Below the pieces are notes generated by a model. That model did no database searches. It was not told where the DNA came from and was given only the letters and a program-made list of their open reading frames with translations. Source: Gigantopelta aegis (lineage: Eukaryota; Mollusca; Gastropoda; Neomphalida; Peltospiridae). Taken from it: DNA of 64,000 nucleotides. The DNA lies in contig NC_054702.1 of NCBI RefSeq assembly GCF_016097555.1, positions 80,147,997 through 80,211,996 on the forward strand, read 5' to 3'. Position numbers and translations under genes: made by a program. Numbering within the stretch: the stretch's first letter is position 1; each line of letters begins with the position of its first letter. Shown here piece by piece: positions 22,135-32,274 of the stretch.

Positions 22135-24748
22135 AGGAGGAGGAGCAAAAGTGAAAAGAGTTGAATGACAATATAAGGGAAATTTGTACAAAATTATATT
22201 CTGCAAACTAAGTCAAAATTACTCAAATAGCTCAATTTATTTTTGATGAACCATTCCAAATTATTCACCAAATTACCTCATGAAAACTGTGTAATCTTTT
22301 ATATTTTGGACTTAATCCTACGGCATATTCAAAATTCATTAGCACAACAAGTGCCTCCGCCAACTACCGACCCTGGTCAGGCCACTGGTGATCTCTTGCA
22401 CTTGCCACCCACCCACCCACCTCAAACTCTTTCCTGGACATAGGAGCCGGCATAAGTGTGCGCTACAATAGCTTGCTCTGAATGTGCATGTTAAGCCATA
22501 AAATCTGTTTATACTAGTATACAATCCAGAGTTTATTACTGCACTTTCCCCCCTGTTCGCCTACTGCATAGTCTCGCCTGATATTTTTAAAAATTTTATG
22601 CTCCCGAATAACGCTAAAAAGGCGAAGTGTAATTGGTCGATATTTAAATTGTTATTTATTGATGAAATGTCACCTGGACATGGGAGTCCACACAATGCTG
22701 TTAGATCTACTGGTAGACCCAGTAGAGCTAATTTTAATCAGATTGTCTAAAAGTTCATTATAATTGTGCAGAAATTTGGGCTAGTGCTTTACAAACCCAC
22801 TAGTCCTGTGGCTAGTGACTTCTTTTTTGACATACCCTGCATATAAAAATTAAACAGAATGGGGCTCAAGAACAGTCACAAGGCTAAGTAACAGACACAG
22901 CAGTCCAGTTTAGATTTTTTTTGTTTTGTTTGACCACTAGCCAGAGTACTCTGACTGTAAGAGAGCTAGACGGACATTTGGACATAAATACGCTCTCATT
23001 ACAGTCAGAGACCAAGCTATGTATTTTTTTGGCAATTCCCGACAACCAAAAAGTTGGCAAAGATTTCCGCTCTAATATCACAACAATCCTATGTTTGACG
23101 TTAAATACTTTTACGTCGATAATTTTCGAGTTAATTGATAAAAAAAAATCCACATATTAATCACTAATACACACACTACAGAAAGAAACCCGACAGCACC
23201 CACATTCAGCTAAGCTTCGGCAAATTCCGGACAGCAGAATTCTAAGTTCGCTGACCTATATCGTGACGTTGCGTCACATGATCGCCCACTCAGCCATTCC
23301 GTCTATTAGGCGGAATTGCCCAGTGGGCGATCATGTGATCTACGTCACGAAAAAGGTCACCGAGCTTTGTAATTCTTGTAACAGTGTCACAAAGCGTAGC
23401 TGAATGTGGGTGCTGTCGGATTTCTTTCTGTACTATATGTATTACTGATTAATATGTGGATTTTTAAAAAATCAGTTAACTCGAAAATGATCGATGTAAA
23501 GGTATTTGACATCAAACATAGGATTGTTGTTGTATTAGAGTGGAAATCTTTGCCAATTTTTTGGTTGTCGGGAATTGCCAAAAAAATACATAGCTTGGTC
23601 TCTGACTGTAATGAGTGTGTGTTGGCAACTGACTCATTTCACTTGTTAGTGGTCAAATAGCCCGAGTACTCTGACTGTAAGAGAGGTAGACGGACATTTG
23701 GACATAAACACGCTCTCATTACAGTCAGAGACCAAGCTATGTATTTTTTCGGCAATTCCCGACAACCAAAAAGTTGGCAAAAATTTCCGCTCTAATATCA
23801 CAACAATCCTATGTTTGTCGTTAAATACTTTTACATCGATAATTTTCGAGTTAATTGATAAAAAAAAATCCACATATTAATCACTAATACACATAGTACA
23901 GAAAGAAATGCGACAGCACCCACATTTGAGCTACGCTTCGTGACACTCCGTCACAAGAATTACAAAGCTTGGTGACCTATTTCGTGACGTAGATCACGTG
24001 ATCACCCACTGGGCCTAGTAGACGGAATGGCTGAGTGGGCGATCATGTGACGCAATGTCACGATATAGGTCGGCGAACTTAGAATTCTGCTGTCCGGAGT
24101 TTGCCGAAGCTTAGCTGAATGTGGGTGCTGTCGGGTTTCTTTCTGTAGTGTGTGTATTAGTGATTAATATGTGGATTTTTTTTTATCAATTAATTCAAAA
24201 ATTATCGATGTAAAAGTATTTAACGTCAAACATAGGATTGTTGTGATATTTGAGCGGAAATCTTTGCCAACTTTTGGTTGTCGGGAATTGCCAAAAAAAA
24301 TACATAGCTTGGTCTCGGACTGTAATGAGAGCGTATTTATGTCCAAATGTCCATCTACCTCTCTTAGTCAGAGTACTCGGGCTAATTGACCACTAACACG
24401 TGAAATGAGTCAGTTGCCAACAAAAGTAAAAACGACTTGAAGCACCTAGCATGAAATTTATCAATAAGTTAGTATTAATACTATTATGTGAATTGAAATG
24501 ACTGGTTGTGTCAATGACTATAGAACCATACAATGCTGCACGAAAACAGGTTATTTATCAATACATTTCAACATTTGATTAGACTGTTAGTACACAATCT
24601 GCGTAAAACTTAAACATATTATTGCCGCGATATATGAAACATATAATAAACAAGTGGCCTCTGCTAGTGGTATAACTGTAATTAAAACAGAAATATTATA
24701 AATTATTGAAATCAAACCAGGATTGTATTCCAAATTTCCCTCCGCCAT
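11937..24748 (-). CDS. OTUB1: Otubain (OTUB1-type) ubiquitin thioesterase, complete gene, 8 coding exons
   Basis: Joining the eight exons listed separately gives 789 coding bases plus stop, 263 residues, close to the roughly 271 of human OTUB1. All introns are GT-AG and their phases agree. OTU catalytic residues are present: Asp76 and Cys79 in RGDGNCFFRAFGF, and His253 in LYRPGHYDVLY. The Cys-to-His spacing of 174 equals that of human OTUB1 as I recall it. OTUB1 is a cytosolic Lys48-specific deubiquitinase that also inhibits E2 enzymes such as UBC13 without catalysis, through its N-terminal region. Here that region is short, beginning MAEGNLEYNP. Intron 1 (about 5.8 kb) is swollen by a Tc1 remnant and a compound palindrome. 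Intron 5, upstream of exon 6, holds the 83 bp array. The gene appears intact. The first exon is the least certain. Confidence 0.9.
12255..12570 (+). repeat. Dimeric AAGGGCCATAACTCTGTC repeat, copy 1 (Helitron-like end?)
   Basis: Two monomers of about 150 bp, each with AAGGGCCATRACTCTGT and AAACTTGATCTRTAACA phrases, are followed by CAGTAGGATCGGTAGGGAACTAAT. A better kept copy is at 20725-21032 and ends CCGGTTGGACCGGTAGGGGACTAAT: a short hairpin, then CTAA before T. That end form is what Helitrons show (hairpin, then CTRR, A|T target), but no Helitron protein is present. Confidence 0.5.
12813..13138. mobile_element. TTAA-type MITE, second family (326 bp)
   Basis: The left end AGGCATATTGTCACAGACC and right end AAATCTGTGACAGTATGCCT are inverted repeats of about 18 bp with few mismatches. 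The right flank is TTAA (13139-13142) and the left flank TTAC, probably a decayed TTAA. It is non-coding and lies in the intron between otubain exons 7 and 8. Confidence 0.7.
13651..13741 (-). CDS. OTUB1: Otubain exon 7
   Basis: This 91 nt exon encodes LIVSGYLQKESDFFVNF to TIKEFCSQ. Acceptor GTTGAACAG, donor CAG|GTAAGT (consensus). Confidence 0.95.
14096..14199 (-). CDS. OTUB1: Otubain exon 6
   Basis: This 104 nt exon encodes FMDIIAQVEKQCSLTDLL, then HTFNDQGLSDYFVVYL. Acceptor CATTTCAG, donor TTGAG|GTTAG. The acceptor and the first 59 coding bases are repeated four more times just upstream (14224-14555). Confidence 0.95.
14141..14571 (-). repeat. 83 bp tandem array made from the otubain exon 6 acceptor and exon start
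   Basis: Five units start at 14141, 14224, 14307, 14390 and 14473, exactly 83 bp apart, with a partial sixth from 14556. Unit 1 is the real exon 6 border. On the minus strand every unit has intron sequence ending in TTTCAG followed by TTTATGGATATCATAG and about 43 more exon-like bases. In all copies the exon-like part stays open and reads FMDII(A/V)(Q/P)VE..., with different residues in the middle (KQC, NKN, RQR, KQR, NKN). Only unit 1 continues into the rest of exon 6. Confidence 0.95.
14580..15578. other. Rest of otubain intron 5
   Basis: No recognisable repeat and no exon-like conservation. Several short open frames overlap on both strands and look like chance. Confidence 0.5.
15579..15663 (-). 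CDS. OTUB1: Otubain exon 5
   Basis: This 85 nt exon encodes FKEVASKSKDELITLGF to FTIEDFHDT. Acceptor TTATTTCAG, donor CT|GTGAGT. It is closely similar to the matching OTUB1 segment. Confidence 0.95.
15664..16770. other. Otubain intron 4
   Basis: AT-rich intron. No repeat or RNA gene was recognised. GC-richer patches near 15800 and 16500 do not encode anything I recognise. Confidence 0.4.
16771..16889 (-). CDS. OTUB1: Otubain exon 4 (catalytic Asp and Cys)
   Basis: This 119 nt exon encodes DLQSKYTSVRKTRGDGNC followed by FFRAFGFAYLEKLL. It contains the nucleophile Cys79 and the preceding Asp76 of the OTU active site. Acceptor TTATTTAG, donor AAAAG|GTTTGT. Confidence 0.95.
17697..17795 (-). 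CDS. OTUB1: Otubain exon 3
   Basis: This 99 nt exon is in phase 0 and encodes 33 residues from IAEQSDLIS to VYRLKLA. The acceptor is TTGTTTCAG and the donor AGCT|GTAACT. Reading through the donor gives a false membrane-spanning tail. Confidence 0.9.
18120..18420 (+). pseudogene. Tc1/mariner transposase fragment
   Basis: A short stretch near 18258-18330 reads FQDDNAHAHCSQLVTV then YRYLQQQNM in one frame. This matches the second catalytic Asp region of Tc1 transposases (HDNAPAHT...). The flanking frames are broken, and no first Asp or final Glu segment is seen. It is a different and older copy than the one at 19396. Confidence 0.55.
18881..18933 (-). CDS. OTUB1: Otubain exon 2
   Basis: This 53 nt exon lies between TTTTTTACAG and |GTATGTTTG. 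It encodes KNYDEETLAQQRDIERQ, which aligns with the YDEAIMAQQ region of vertebrate OTUB1. Confidence 0.85.
19396..20383 (+). pseudogene. Tc1-family (DD34E) transposase, inactivated
   Basis: The segments run in order: MGRRPGLTENQCHEAMGRL and a paired-like DNA-binding start; RSGRP; LFTDESRFCVQF with the first catalytic Asp; FQHDNARPHTARL with the second Asp; and SPDLSPIENAWDLLG with the Glu, 34 residues after the second Asp (DD34E). The frame is broken by TGA near 19516 (likely CGA to TGA), a shift near 19630, TGA near 19820 (likely TGG to TGA) and a shift near 19990. Its terminal inverted repeats were not identified. It lies in otubain intron 1 in the opposite orientation and is certainly inactive. 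Confidence 0.9.
20725..21032 (+). repeat. Dimeric AAGGGCCATAACTC repeat, copy 2 (Helitron-like end?)
   Basis: Same family and orientation as 12255-12570. It ends in the hairpin CCGGT-TGG-ACCGG, then TAGGGGACTAA next to T. See copy 1. Confidence 0.5.
21185..21400 (+). repeat. Repeat shared with 33.8 and 43.0 kb (GAGAGTAGCTC family), copy 1
   Basis: Phrases such as AATTTTGGTGCATTTTTGAA, CCGAGAGTAGCTCATTA and AAAAGGGCTTGATAG occur in the same order as at 33840-34030. No coding content. The two other copies flank the Ngaro-like unit, so this may be a solo terminal repeat. Confidence 0.5.
22099..22133. repeat. Poly-G tract, 35 G
   Basis: G35 lies inside otubain intron 1. Because the gene is on the minus strand, the transcript would carry poly-C here. 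Confidence 0.9.
22336..22505 (+). mobile_element. Hairpin-bearing short repeat, copy 2
   Basis: CAACTACCGACCCTGGTCAG, a CCACC-rich middle, TTTCCTGGACATAGGAGCCG and GTGTGCGCTACAATAGCTTG follow the order of the 9410-9607 element. The hairpin arms are degraded here. Confidence 0.6.
22931..24420. repeat. 1.5 kb compound palindrome: two foldback elements in mirror orientation
   Basis: One arm sequence (CATTACAGTCAGAGACCAAG ... GGCAATTCCCGACAACCAAA ... CAGCACCCACATT) occurs four times: plus at about 22931-23216, minus at 23399-23622, plus at 23622-23931 and minus at 24115-24420. The two centres (about 23217-23398 and 23932-24114) are reverse complements of each other. So each half is a hairpin and the whole is also a palindrome. 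Runs of identity between arms are long. The short open frames that repeat four times come from the arms and are not genes. A diverged arm piece lies near 43810-43900. All of it lies in otubain intron 1. Confidence 0.9.
24718..24748 (-). CDS. OTUB1: Otubain coding exon 1 (start codon)
   Basis: ATG at 24748-24746 sits in TCTGCTATGGCGG, a good initiation context. The exon is 31 nt and encodes MAEGNLEYNP plus one base. Its phase-1 end fits exon 2, which needs two bases. The donor G|GTTTGA is weak, so this exon is inferred from phase, start context and fit to the family. A minus-orientation SINE lies about 160 bp upstream of the ATG, so the promoter is probably within 24750-24905. Confidence 0.65.
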
Positions 24749-24904
24749 AGCAGAATACGAACATGCGCACAAGGAAAGCAAAGGACGTCCCTTTTCTGTA
24801 AATTCTACTTGCTCTCCGGAAACCCTAAAAATAGTAGCCTACATGAATAGTTTTGACAGACAAAAAATTATAAAGAAAAAAAAAGAAAAAGAAAAAAGGA
24901 AGAA

Positions 24905-25105
24905 GTTTGTTTTCTTTAACGACACCACTAGAGCACGTTGATTTATTAATCATCGGCTATTGGATGTCAAACATTTTGTAATTTTGACATATACTGATAT
25001 AGTCTTAGAGAGAAAACCCGCTTCGATTTTCCATTAGTAGCAAGGGATCTTCTATATGCACCATCCAACAGACAGGATATACCAGTCGTGATGCAAACAC
25101 AAATT
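24905..25105 (-). mobile_element. SINE fragment, minus orientation, upstream of otubain
   Basis: TTTAACGACACCACTAGAGC, then TTTATTAATCATCGGCTATT, GTCTTAGAGAGAAAACCCGC and GATCTTCTATATGCACCATC are the SINE tail and body in inverse. The tRNA head is missing; the 5' end of a LINE fragment abuts it. Confidence 0.75.
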
Positions 25106-26277
25106 GGTCACTGCTAGTATCTAATTATGACCTTGCACAGCTTATTACTCAGCCAACCAGAGTATCAGCAGAGAGTGCAACCACTAGTCTATAGATACGT
25201 TTATTCTACGCATAGAGAACATATTGTTGAAATTAAGGTACCGTGTTTAGCCATGGGTGATCATTACCCAGTCTGTATAACTCGTAAAATAAAATGGGTA
25301 TCCGAAAATAATTTACAAGGCTATACAAATCATAAAACTATCACTTACCGATGCTATAAAACATTTAATGAAGAACAGTTTATCTCTGATTTAGCAATGT
25401 CCGATCTAGATGGTATAAAATTGATCAGTAATCCATCCAGATAATGCATTGAGTAAACTGTACTCAATTCTAACTGAACTGCTAGATAAGCATGCCCCAG
25501 TTAAAACCAAAAGGTTTAAACGAATGCACCAACCTGAATGGTATTCTGAAGAAATTAAACAAGCTAGGCGAAAAAGGGACAAGTACCACAGGTGTAAAAA
25601 CTGGGAACTGTAGAAAGTCTGGAGAAACAAGACAACAAATCTTATTGACAAAGCTAAAAGGGATTTCTTTAATAATGCAGTTTCTGACAGTAAAAATCCT
25701 GGTTATCTCTGAAAACACCTAAAAAGCATTACACCATGTGTCAACAGACATCCAGTACCAATAAAGTTGATATATATAACAATAAAACTACTACAGACAC
25801 ATTGGAAATATTAGAAGATCTAAATCAACATTTTGTAAATATATCAAATCATTCCCCAAAACAAATTCAAATACACTAGTATTTGATACTCTTGAGAAAC
25901 TAGTCCGGCAGAGATTACCTACTCACAGTTCTTTAGCCTGCAATATATTACAGATATTCAGGTATTTGATATTATCAATAAAATGGACTCCAATAAATCA
26001 ACAGGTGTTGATGGTCTTGGTCCTAAATTACTAAAGCTATGTAAGGAATATATAGCCCCCTCGGTAGCATACATTATTAATTTGAGTATTGATACATGTA
26101 CCTTTTCACAGAAGCTGAAGGCAGCAAGACTAATGCCATGTTACAAAAGTAGATGTAAAAAAGACCCCAATAATTACAGACCTATATCTATTTTACCCAC
26201 ACTTTCTAAAATATTGGAAAAACACGTCTCAAAAGAATTAAAAGATTATCTTTACAAATATAAACTACTACACAATG
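25106..26277 (+). pseudogene. Non-LTR retrotransposon, part 1: endonuclease end and reverse transcriptase start
   Basis: The 5' end is truncated inside the endonuclease domain (AMGDHYPVCITRK carries the terminal DHYP motif). A linker with HAPVKTKRFK and WYSEEIKQARRKRDKYH follows in other frames. The RT entry motifs are KSTGVDGLGPKLLKLC and NYRPISILPTLSKILEKHVS. Several shifts and stops separate the pieces. The layout resembles the Jockey/CR1 group of LINEs. The element is cut after LLHNAQ by the LTR element and resumes at 32275. Confidence 0.85.
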
Positions 26278-26282
26278 CTCAG
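26278..26282. repeat. Target-site duplication CTCAG, left copy
   Basis: CTCAG lies directly before the LTR terminus TGTCACGG; the right copy is at 32270-32274. Confidence 0.85.
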
Positions 26283-27431
26283 TGTCACGGGGATCCTATA
26301 ATACCCGTAACTGAATAAAACACGATTATCCAAATATCTCTCCTAACTGTATATCTATTAGATCTCTCTGTATCGGGCAGTTATACCCGCGTGGCTCGGC
26401 TCTAGGTATATCAGAGATACGATCTTATATAAAGTATATGTAATATAGCACGTTTAGTTCACTAGAAAACACAACAAAACACAATACACTTTGGAATCTG
26501 TATTAGCCTTAAGCTGACAAATATATTTGCCGCAGTTAATTAATTAACAACAACAATAATAATAATAACAACCCAGAACGAATCACTTAATTAGTTAATC
26601 ACTAGGTGTCTAGTTTACACAATATTCTAATCACTTCACCGTGACACAACACCCACACGTGTGATAACTGAGAAACGCTTCCAGGGGAACTTAATTAATA
26701 AAGGAATTACAACTCTATTCCTAACTGGTTAATTTTTAATTAACCCTTACTACTCATTCAGTAACCTTGTAATACAGAATTAATACTGGTACCTATTACA
26801 ATAAAGAGAATAACATACAGTTTACCTATGTCCTCTAGGATTACTGGTTAAGCTTTAATAATTTTTAGAACAATGAATCCTACAGTTTACTTCGTCAGAT
26901 TACCGGAAACACTGTCTAAATAATATTGGTATAATACAGTATTAAAATATTTAAAGTCACATCAATCACATCAAGGTTATACAACAGAGCAGAAATATAT
27001 ATTTACCAGTCCGGACGGACAACGTTCCCTGGGAGCCTTCCTATGTTTCTCCCCGATAAATCTAAAATCCTAGCTATTTATTATAAAAACCGAATATCGC
27101 CTGGGGGCACATCGCGGTACCGAATACCTACAAGTGATATTTCCACAGCGACCAAGACGGCAATTTTCCTTAGATGGCCAGACTTGCTGACGCCTAGTCG
27201 CCAAAATCACGGTCGTAAAAACCGCACTCGCGGAGGTATTACGTAACTACTGGCCACATGGCCTCCGCACCTAGTCTGGGTGTGTAATGTGAACAGCTCG
27301 ACCACCGTCGCGCGGAGGTATTACGTAACAAGGTCCATCTGGTCTTAAGTGCATATTGGGACTGCACACGGCCCTCTAAAACAATTAATATCGCCACAGG
27401 CGAAAAGAATTTAAGAGCATGTTCCGTCACA
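26283..27431 (-). repeat. LTR (3' LTR of the element), 1,149 bp
   Basis: On the minus strand it begins TGTGACGGAACATG and ends CCCCGTGACA. It differs from its partner by scattered substitutions and small indels, including extra GTCACATCAATCACA-type sequence near 26960, so insertion is not very recent. Low confidence promoter: AT-rich TATAAAG-like sequence near 26430. Confidence 0.9.
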
Positions 27432-27450
27432 CACCCCCACCTCAAAAAGG
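27432..27450 (-). promoter_or_regulatory. Polypurine tract
   Basis: On the minus strand, CCTTTTTGAGGTGGGGGTG abuts the start of the 3' LTR. Its purine-rich part (GAGGTGGGGGTG) has the usual place and make-up of a plus-strand priming site. Confidence 0.7.
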
Positions 27451-27647
27451 ATATTTCCTCTACTCTAGGAATAGGGAAATATACTACATTAAAACAAAGA
27501 GTGCGTTAACCGACGCATCCGGGAATTTATAACACATAGTAATAAGGTGACTACCAGTAATCACACTGAGTCTCTGAGTCCCTGGTATACAATAAAATAT
27601 ATAAAAACAAAACAGAAATCAAGAACGTCAACACATTATCACAACGT

Positions 27648-28574
27648 TCAACTTCGGGACAGGGCATCAGCGATTACATTGGATGTGCCCTTGATATGTT
27701 CAGTGGTAATTGGGAATTCCTGCAGAAGAAGACTCCACCTCAAAACTCTCTGGTTGGTGGCTTTCATTCTGTGAATGAAAGTGAGCGGATTATGGTCCGT
27801 AAAGACAACCACTTGATGCACTGCCGATTTGACGTAGATCTGAAAATGCTTCAGAGCTTGTACCATGGCCAAAGCTTCCTTCTCTATAGTGGAATAGTTC
27901 ACCTGGTGTTTGTCAAACTTTTTGGAGAAGAAACTTACAGGATGGTCCAGTCCATTGTCGTCTTCTTGGAACAGCCCAGCTCCAGCTCCCACGTCACTGG
28001 CATCCACAGCCAACGTGAAAGGCATTCGGTAGTCTGGTGCTGCCATCACGGGAGACGAGGAGAGCATCTGCTTGAGACGGTTGAATGACTTCTCGCATTC
28101 ATCTGACCACTGGAACTTCGTTTCCTTCTTTTTCAGTGTCGCACATTTTCCAGGTTTTCTTCGATAGGCATGCTGTCGAATCGGTGTAGCGTTGGGTTCC
28201 AAGCGCACATCCTGGCTTAAGGTGTTGGTAAACGTTGGAAGGTCCTGACAAATGGAAACATTGTCTTGTTTCAACGTAGTCAAATTTGCTCGCTGGGGGC
28301 TCAAGTCTGCTATAATCTGGCTGTTGGTTAATTTGTTCTCTGCAGTCTTGACGTCATCACAGGAAATTGAGTGACTCTTAATTTGGACCGGTAACTCTAG
28401 AACTATCGGAAGTCTGTCAAAATAACCTTTTAGCAAATTGATGTGACAATACCTACTTTTCCTAACCCTATCAGGAGTGTTTATCACATACCCTGTCTCA
28501 TTAACCCGTTTGTGCACAACATAGGGCCCGAAATACCTGTTCTGCACAGAACCCCGTTTAATGGGTAGATACAA
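27648..28574 (-). pseudogene. Gmr1-like pol piece: integrase C-terminal end, RT remnant, RNase H
   Basis: This 308-codon open frame starts with the integrase C-terminal module (FGPYVVHKRV, YCHINLLKGYF). It then has the RT entry phrase PIRQHAYRRKPGK, and jumps straight to FQWSDECEKSFNRLK and RNase H with TLAVDASDVGAGA, STIEKEALA, FTDHNPLTF and NVIADALSR. About 300 residues of RT, including the YxDD box, are absent between them. The open frame therefore survives across a deletion. The frame joins the 28484-29203 frame through a shift. Confidence 0.85.
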
Positions 28575-29203
28575 ACCTTATCCCCTGGTTTAAATTCCCG
28601 ACTCCTAGCCTTCCTATCAAACACTGATTTTATTTTGCTCTGAGCATGGCTCAGTTGCTTCCTAGCTAGTTCGGTCGCCGGCAACCTCCTATCTCTAACT
28701 CTCTTATTCATTAATACTCTCTCAGTTAACAATGTAGTGCGAGCTGCCAACAAATGTGGATCAGCCCCTTGCTCTAGGATTAACTCTTGTCTATTACAAG
28801 ATAAGTCCCCTCTATCAAACACAACTGGTTCATTTACCCTCTGCGGGAGGTCAACAGGTTCCACCACATTTAGTTCCTCAGTTGACTTATCTACCATTTT
28901 ACTGATAACCTCATCCACTCCAATTTCATGGCTCACACACGTATCAGACAAATCACAAATATCCTCTGGGTCTCGTGCTACCCTTCTGACCATAGCCCTA
29001 GTCATTACACACGCAGGATATCTAATCTCATCAACCTCACTCTCTTTTATTGGTAAAGGGCTGTCTTTAATTAACAATTGGTCACATTTCGGCTGACAAC
29101 ACTGACTAGTCAAATCATTACCCAACAAAACTCCTATGTTTTCAACAGGCAAGTCCTTTACAACACCCATAATGATTGGTCCCATCACAAACTTCGAACA
29201 CAA
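28484..29203 (-). pseudogene. Gmr1-like pol piece: protease-integrase linker and integrase C-terminal part
   Basis: From its 5' end on the minus strand it has a protease tail (ENIGVLLGNDL), a spacer, LILEQGADPHLL (usual before the integrase zinc domain), then RTTLLTERV and FDRKARSREFKPGDKV, which precede the C-terminal module. The integrase catalytic core (DDE) is missing. It overlaps the 28574 frame by about 90 bases in another phase. Confidence 0.75.
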
Positions 29204-29210
29204 GAAAACG

Positions 29211-29480
29211 TTATGTAACCGGACAACCTTTTTTCTCTCCAGTAACTGAGGTTAAAGCCAAACTACGTCCTGTATCTGGATTCTCAATACCAGCTAAACA
29301 CTCCGACGTGATCAGTGACTGACTACTCCCGGTATCTCGATAGATTGATATTGCCTTAGGACTCAATTCTTGTTTCACATCACAAACCATACCAGTGGAC
29401 ACATACGGATTTACTTTCTCTGCCATGGGACTAACCATTAACTCTCTCGCTAACGGAGCTGACCTCACTAAAACGACCAC
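29211..29480 (-). pseudogene. Gmr1-like aspartic protease region
   Basis: IYRDTGSSQSLI carries the DTG active-site triad of retropepsins. It follows the zinc-knuckle region and precedes the integrase remnants. The frame ends just before 29211 and shifts to the next piece. Confidence 0.8.
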
Positions 29481-29489
29481 TTGCGCATT

Positions 29490-29560
29490 ATCGCGTTTCC
29501 TTTTAAAACAGTCCTCGACAAGATGGTTATCCTTTTTACAGTAACTGCAATGTGGACGAA
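29490..29560 (-). pseudogene. Gag zinc knuckle (CCHC)
   Basis: On the minus strand RPHCSYCKKDNHLVEDCFK gives C-x2-C-x4-H-x4-C, a nucleocapsid zinc knuckle. It lies in a frame different from the long overlapping open frame at 29468-29704. Confidence 0.8.
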
Positions 29561-29796
29561 AAGTTCGTGCATTGGCTGATAATGCAGGCTTATCCTTACT
29601 TTGCCCACCAAGTGCATTCCTTGCCTGACTAGCTGACCAACTAGATGACTCTCCCCGATAGTTACTTTCCCGGGAAAAACCTGGCTGAAATTTCTTCTTA
29701 TCACCCGGTTGTATAGAGCTACCCTATACTGCCTGAGCTTTGTGTATTAACACGTAATCATCTGCCACTATGCCTGCCTCCTCTATCTTTTTGACA

Positions 29797-30303
29797 TCAC
29801 GATCCTCTTAAATGAATACGTAAGCTAACTGGTAATCCATTTTCAATGCCCTGTAAGATCAACAACTCCCGTAACTCGGTATATGACTCTACCTGATGAG
29901 AAACCACCCATTTATCAAACATCCCTGCGTTCTTAGCCACAAACTCACTATAAGACTGACCCTGCGATTTTCTCAACTCGCTATACCGTAAACGATAATC
30001 CTCAGGTCGTAATTCATAAGCCCTCAACACCGCAGACGTAACTAGGTCGTACTGACTTGCTCGCTCATCACTCATTGAATTATAAGCTACGCTAGCCTTC
30101 CCCTTAAACTTAGACACGGCTAACAATGTCCACTTAGACTGCGGCCAATTTAGCTGCTTAGCGGCCCGTTCAAAAAGTTGGAAGAACATATCTACCTCCT
30201 GGTCGTCAAACACAGGCACTGATCTATAAGCCTCCGACATGTTAAACCCATTTCCCGCTTCACGTCTAACTTCTTCAGTATTCAACTTTAACTCATGTTC
30301 CAC
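29797..30303 (-). pseudogene. Gmr1-like gag capsid region
   Basis: The frame covers MEHELKLNTEEVRREAGNGF, then DQEVDMFFQLFERAAKQLNW, SKFKGKASVAYNSMS and YSEFVAKNAGMFDKWV. This is the helical capsid-like layout of Ty3/gypsy gag. It is preceded by the GA-rich segment and a separate N-terminal piece. Confidence 0.75.
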
Positions 30304-30329
30304 TTTTAATTTTTCTAACTGGAATTCTC

Positions 30330-30972
<643 letters not shown>

Positions 30973-31107
30973 GTTTAGATATGACGCACTTATTATTAAT
31001 TATTTTTCTAGTGAACAACGTTGCTACTTCTAGTTAATTTGTAAAAATAATTTATAAAGCCCCCATTTACAAACAATACTTTTTTAAATATGCATGGCCC
31101 GTTTCAG

Positions 31108-31125
31108 ATCCCGGACGAGCCCCCA
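31108..31125 (-). promoter_or_regulatory. Primer binding site complementary to tRNA-Pro
   Basis: On the minus strand TGGGGGCTCGTCCGGGAT lies 12 nt after the end of the 5' LTR. The 18 bases are identical to the tRNA-Pro primer site of gammaretroviruses as I recall it. Confidence 0.85.
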
Positions 31126-31137
31126 ATTTTCTACTCC

Positions 31138-32269
31138 TGTCACGGGGATCCTATAATAGCCGTAACTGAATAAAACACGATTATCCAAATATCTCTCCTA
31201 ACTGTATATCTATTAGATCTCTCTGTATCGGGCAGTTATACCCGCGTGGCTCGGCTCTAGGTATATCAGAGATACGATCTTATATAAAGTATATGTAATA
31301 TAGCACGTTTAGTTCACTAAAAAACACAACAAAACACAATACACTTTGGAATCTGTATTAGCCTTAAGCTGACAAATATATTTGCCGCAGTTAATTAAAT
31401 ACCAACAACAATAATAATAACAACCCAGAACTAATCACTTAATTAGTTAATCACTAGGTGTCTAGTTTACACAATATTCTAATCATTTCACCGTGACACA
31501 ACACCCACACGTGTGATAATTGAGAAACGCTTCCAGGGGAACTTAATTAATAAAGGAATTACAACTCTATTCCTAACTGATTAATTTTTAATTAACCCTT
31601 ACTACTCATTCAGTAACCTTGTAATACAGAATTAATACTGGTACCTATCACAATAAAGACAATAACATACAGTTTACCTAGGTCCTCTAGGATGACTGGT
31701 TAAGCTTTAATAATTTTTAGAACAATGAATCCTACAGTTTACTTCGTCAGATTACGGGAAACACTGTCTAAATAATATTGGTATAATGCAGTATTAAAAT
31801 ATTTACATCAAGGTTATACAACAGAGCAGAAATATATATTTACCAGTCCGGACGGACAACGTTCCCTGGGAGCCTTCCTATGTTTCTCCCCGATAAATCT
31901 AAAATCCTAGCTATTTATTATAAAAACCGAATATCGCCTGGGGGCACATCGCGGTACCGAATACCTACAAGTGATATTTCCTCAGCGACCAAGACGGCAA
32001 TTTTTCTTAGATGGCCAGACTTGCTGACGCCTAGTCGCCGAAATCACGATCGTAAAAACCGCACTCGCGGAGGTATTACGTAACTACTGGCCACATGGCC
32101 TCCGCACCTGGTCTGGGTGTTGTTATGTGAACAGCTCGACCACCGTCGCGCGGAGGTATTACGTAACAAGGTCCGTCTGGTCTTAAGTGCATATTGGGAC
32201 TGCACACGGCCCTCTAAAACAATTAATATCGCCACAGGCGAAAAGAATTTAAGAGCATGTTCCGTCACA
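31138..32269 (-). repeat. LTR (5' LTR of the element), 1,132 bp
   Basis: Partner of the LTR at 26283. It has the same termini (TGTGACGG... on the minus strand to CCCCGTGACA). Followed on the plus side by CTCAG at 32270-32274. Confidence 0.9.
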
Positions 32270-32274
32270 CTCAG

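Noticed and set aside
22884..24389. A small protein repeated four times
   Set aside because: The frames come from the arms of a non-coding palindrome and appear on both strands equally.
27043..27246. Short ORF present twice (also 31880-32083)
   Set aside because: It lies in both LTRs, has an unrelated composition and is on the strand opposite to the element.
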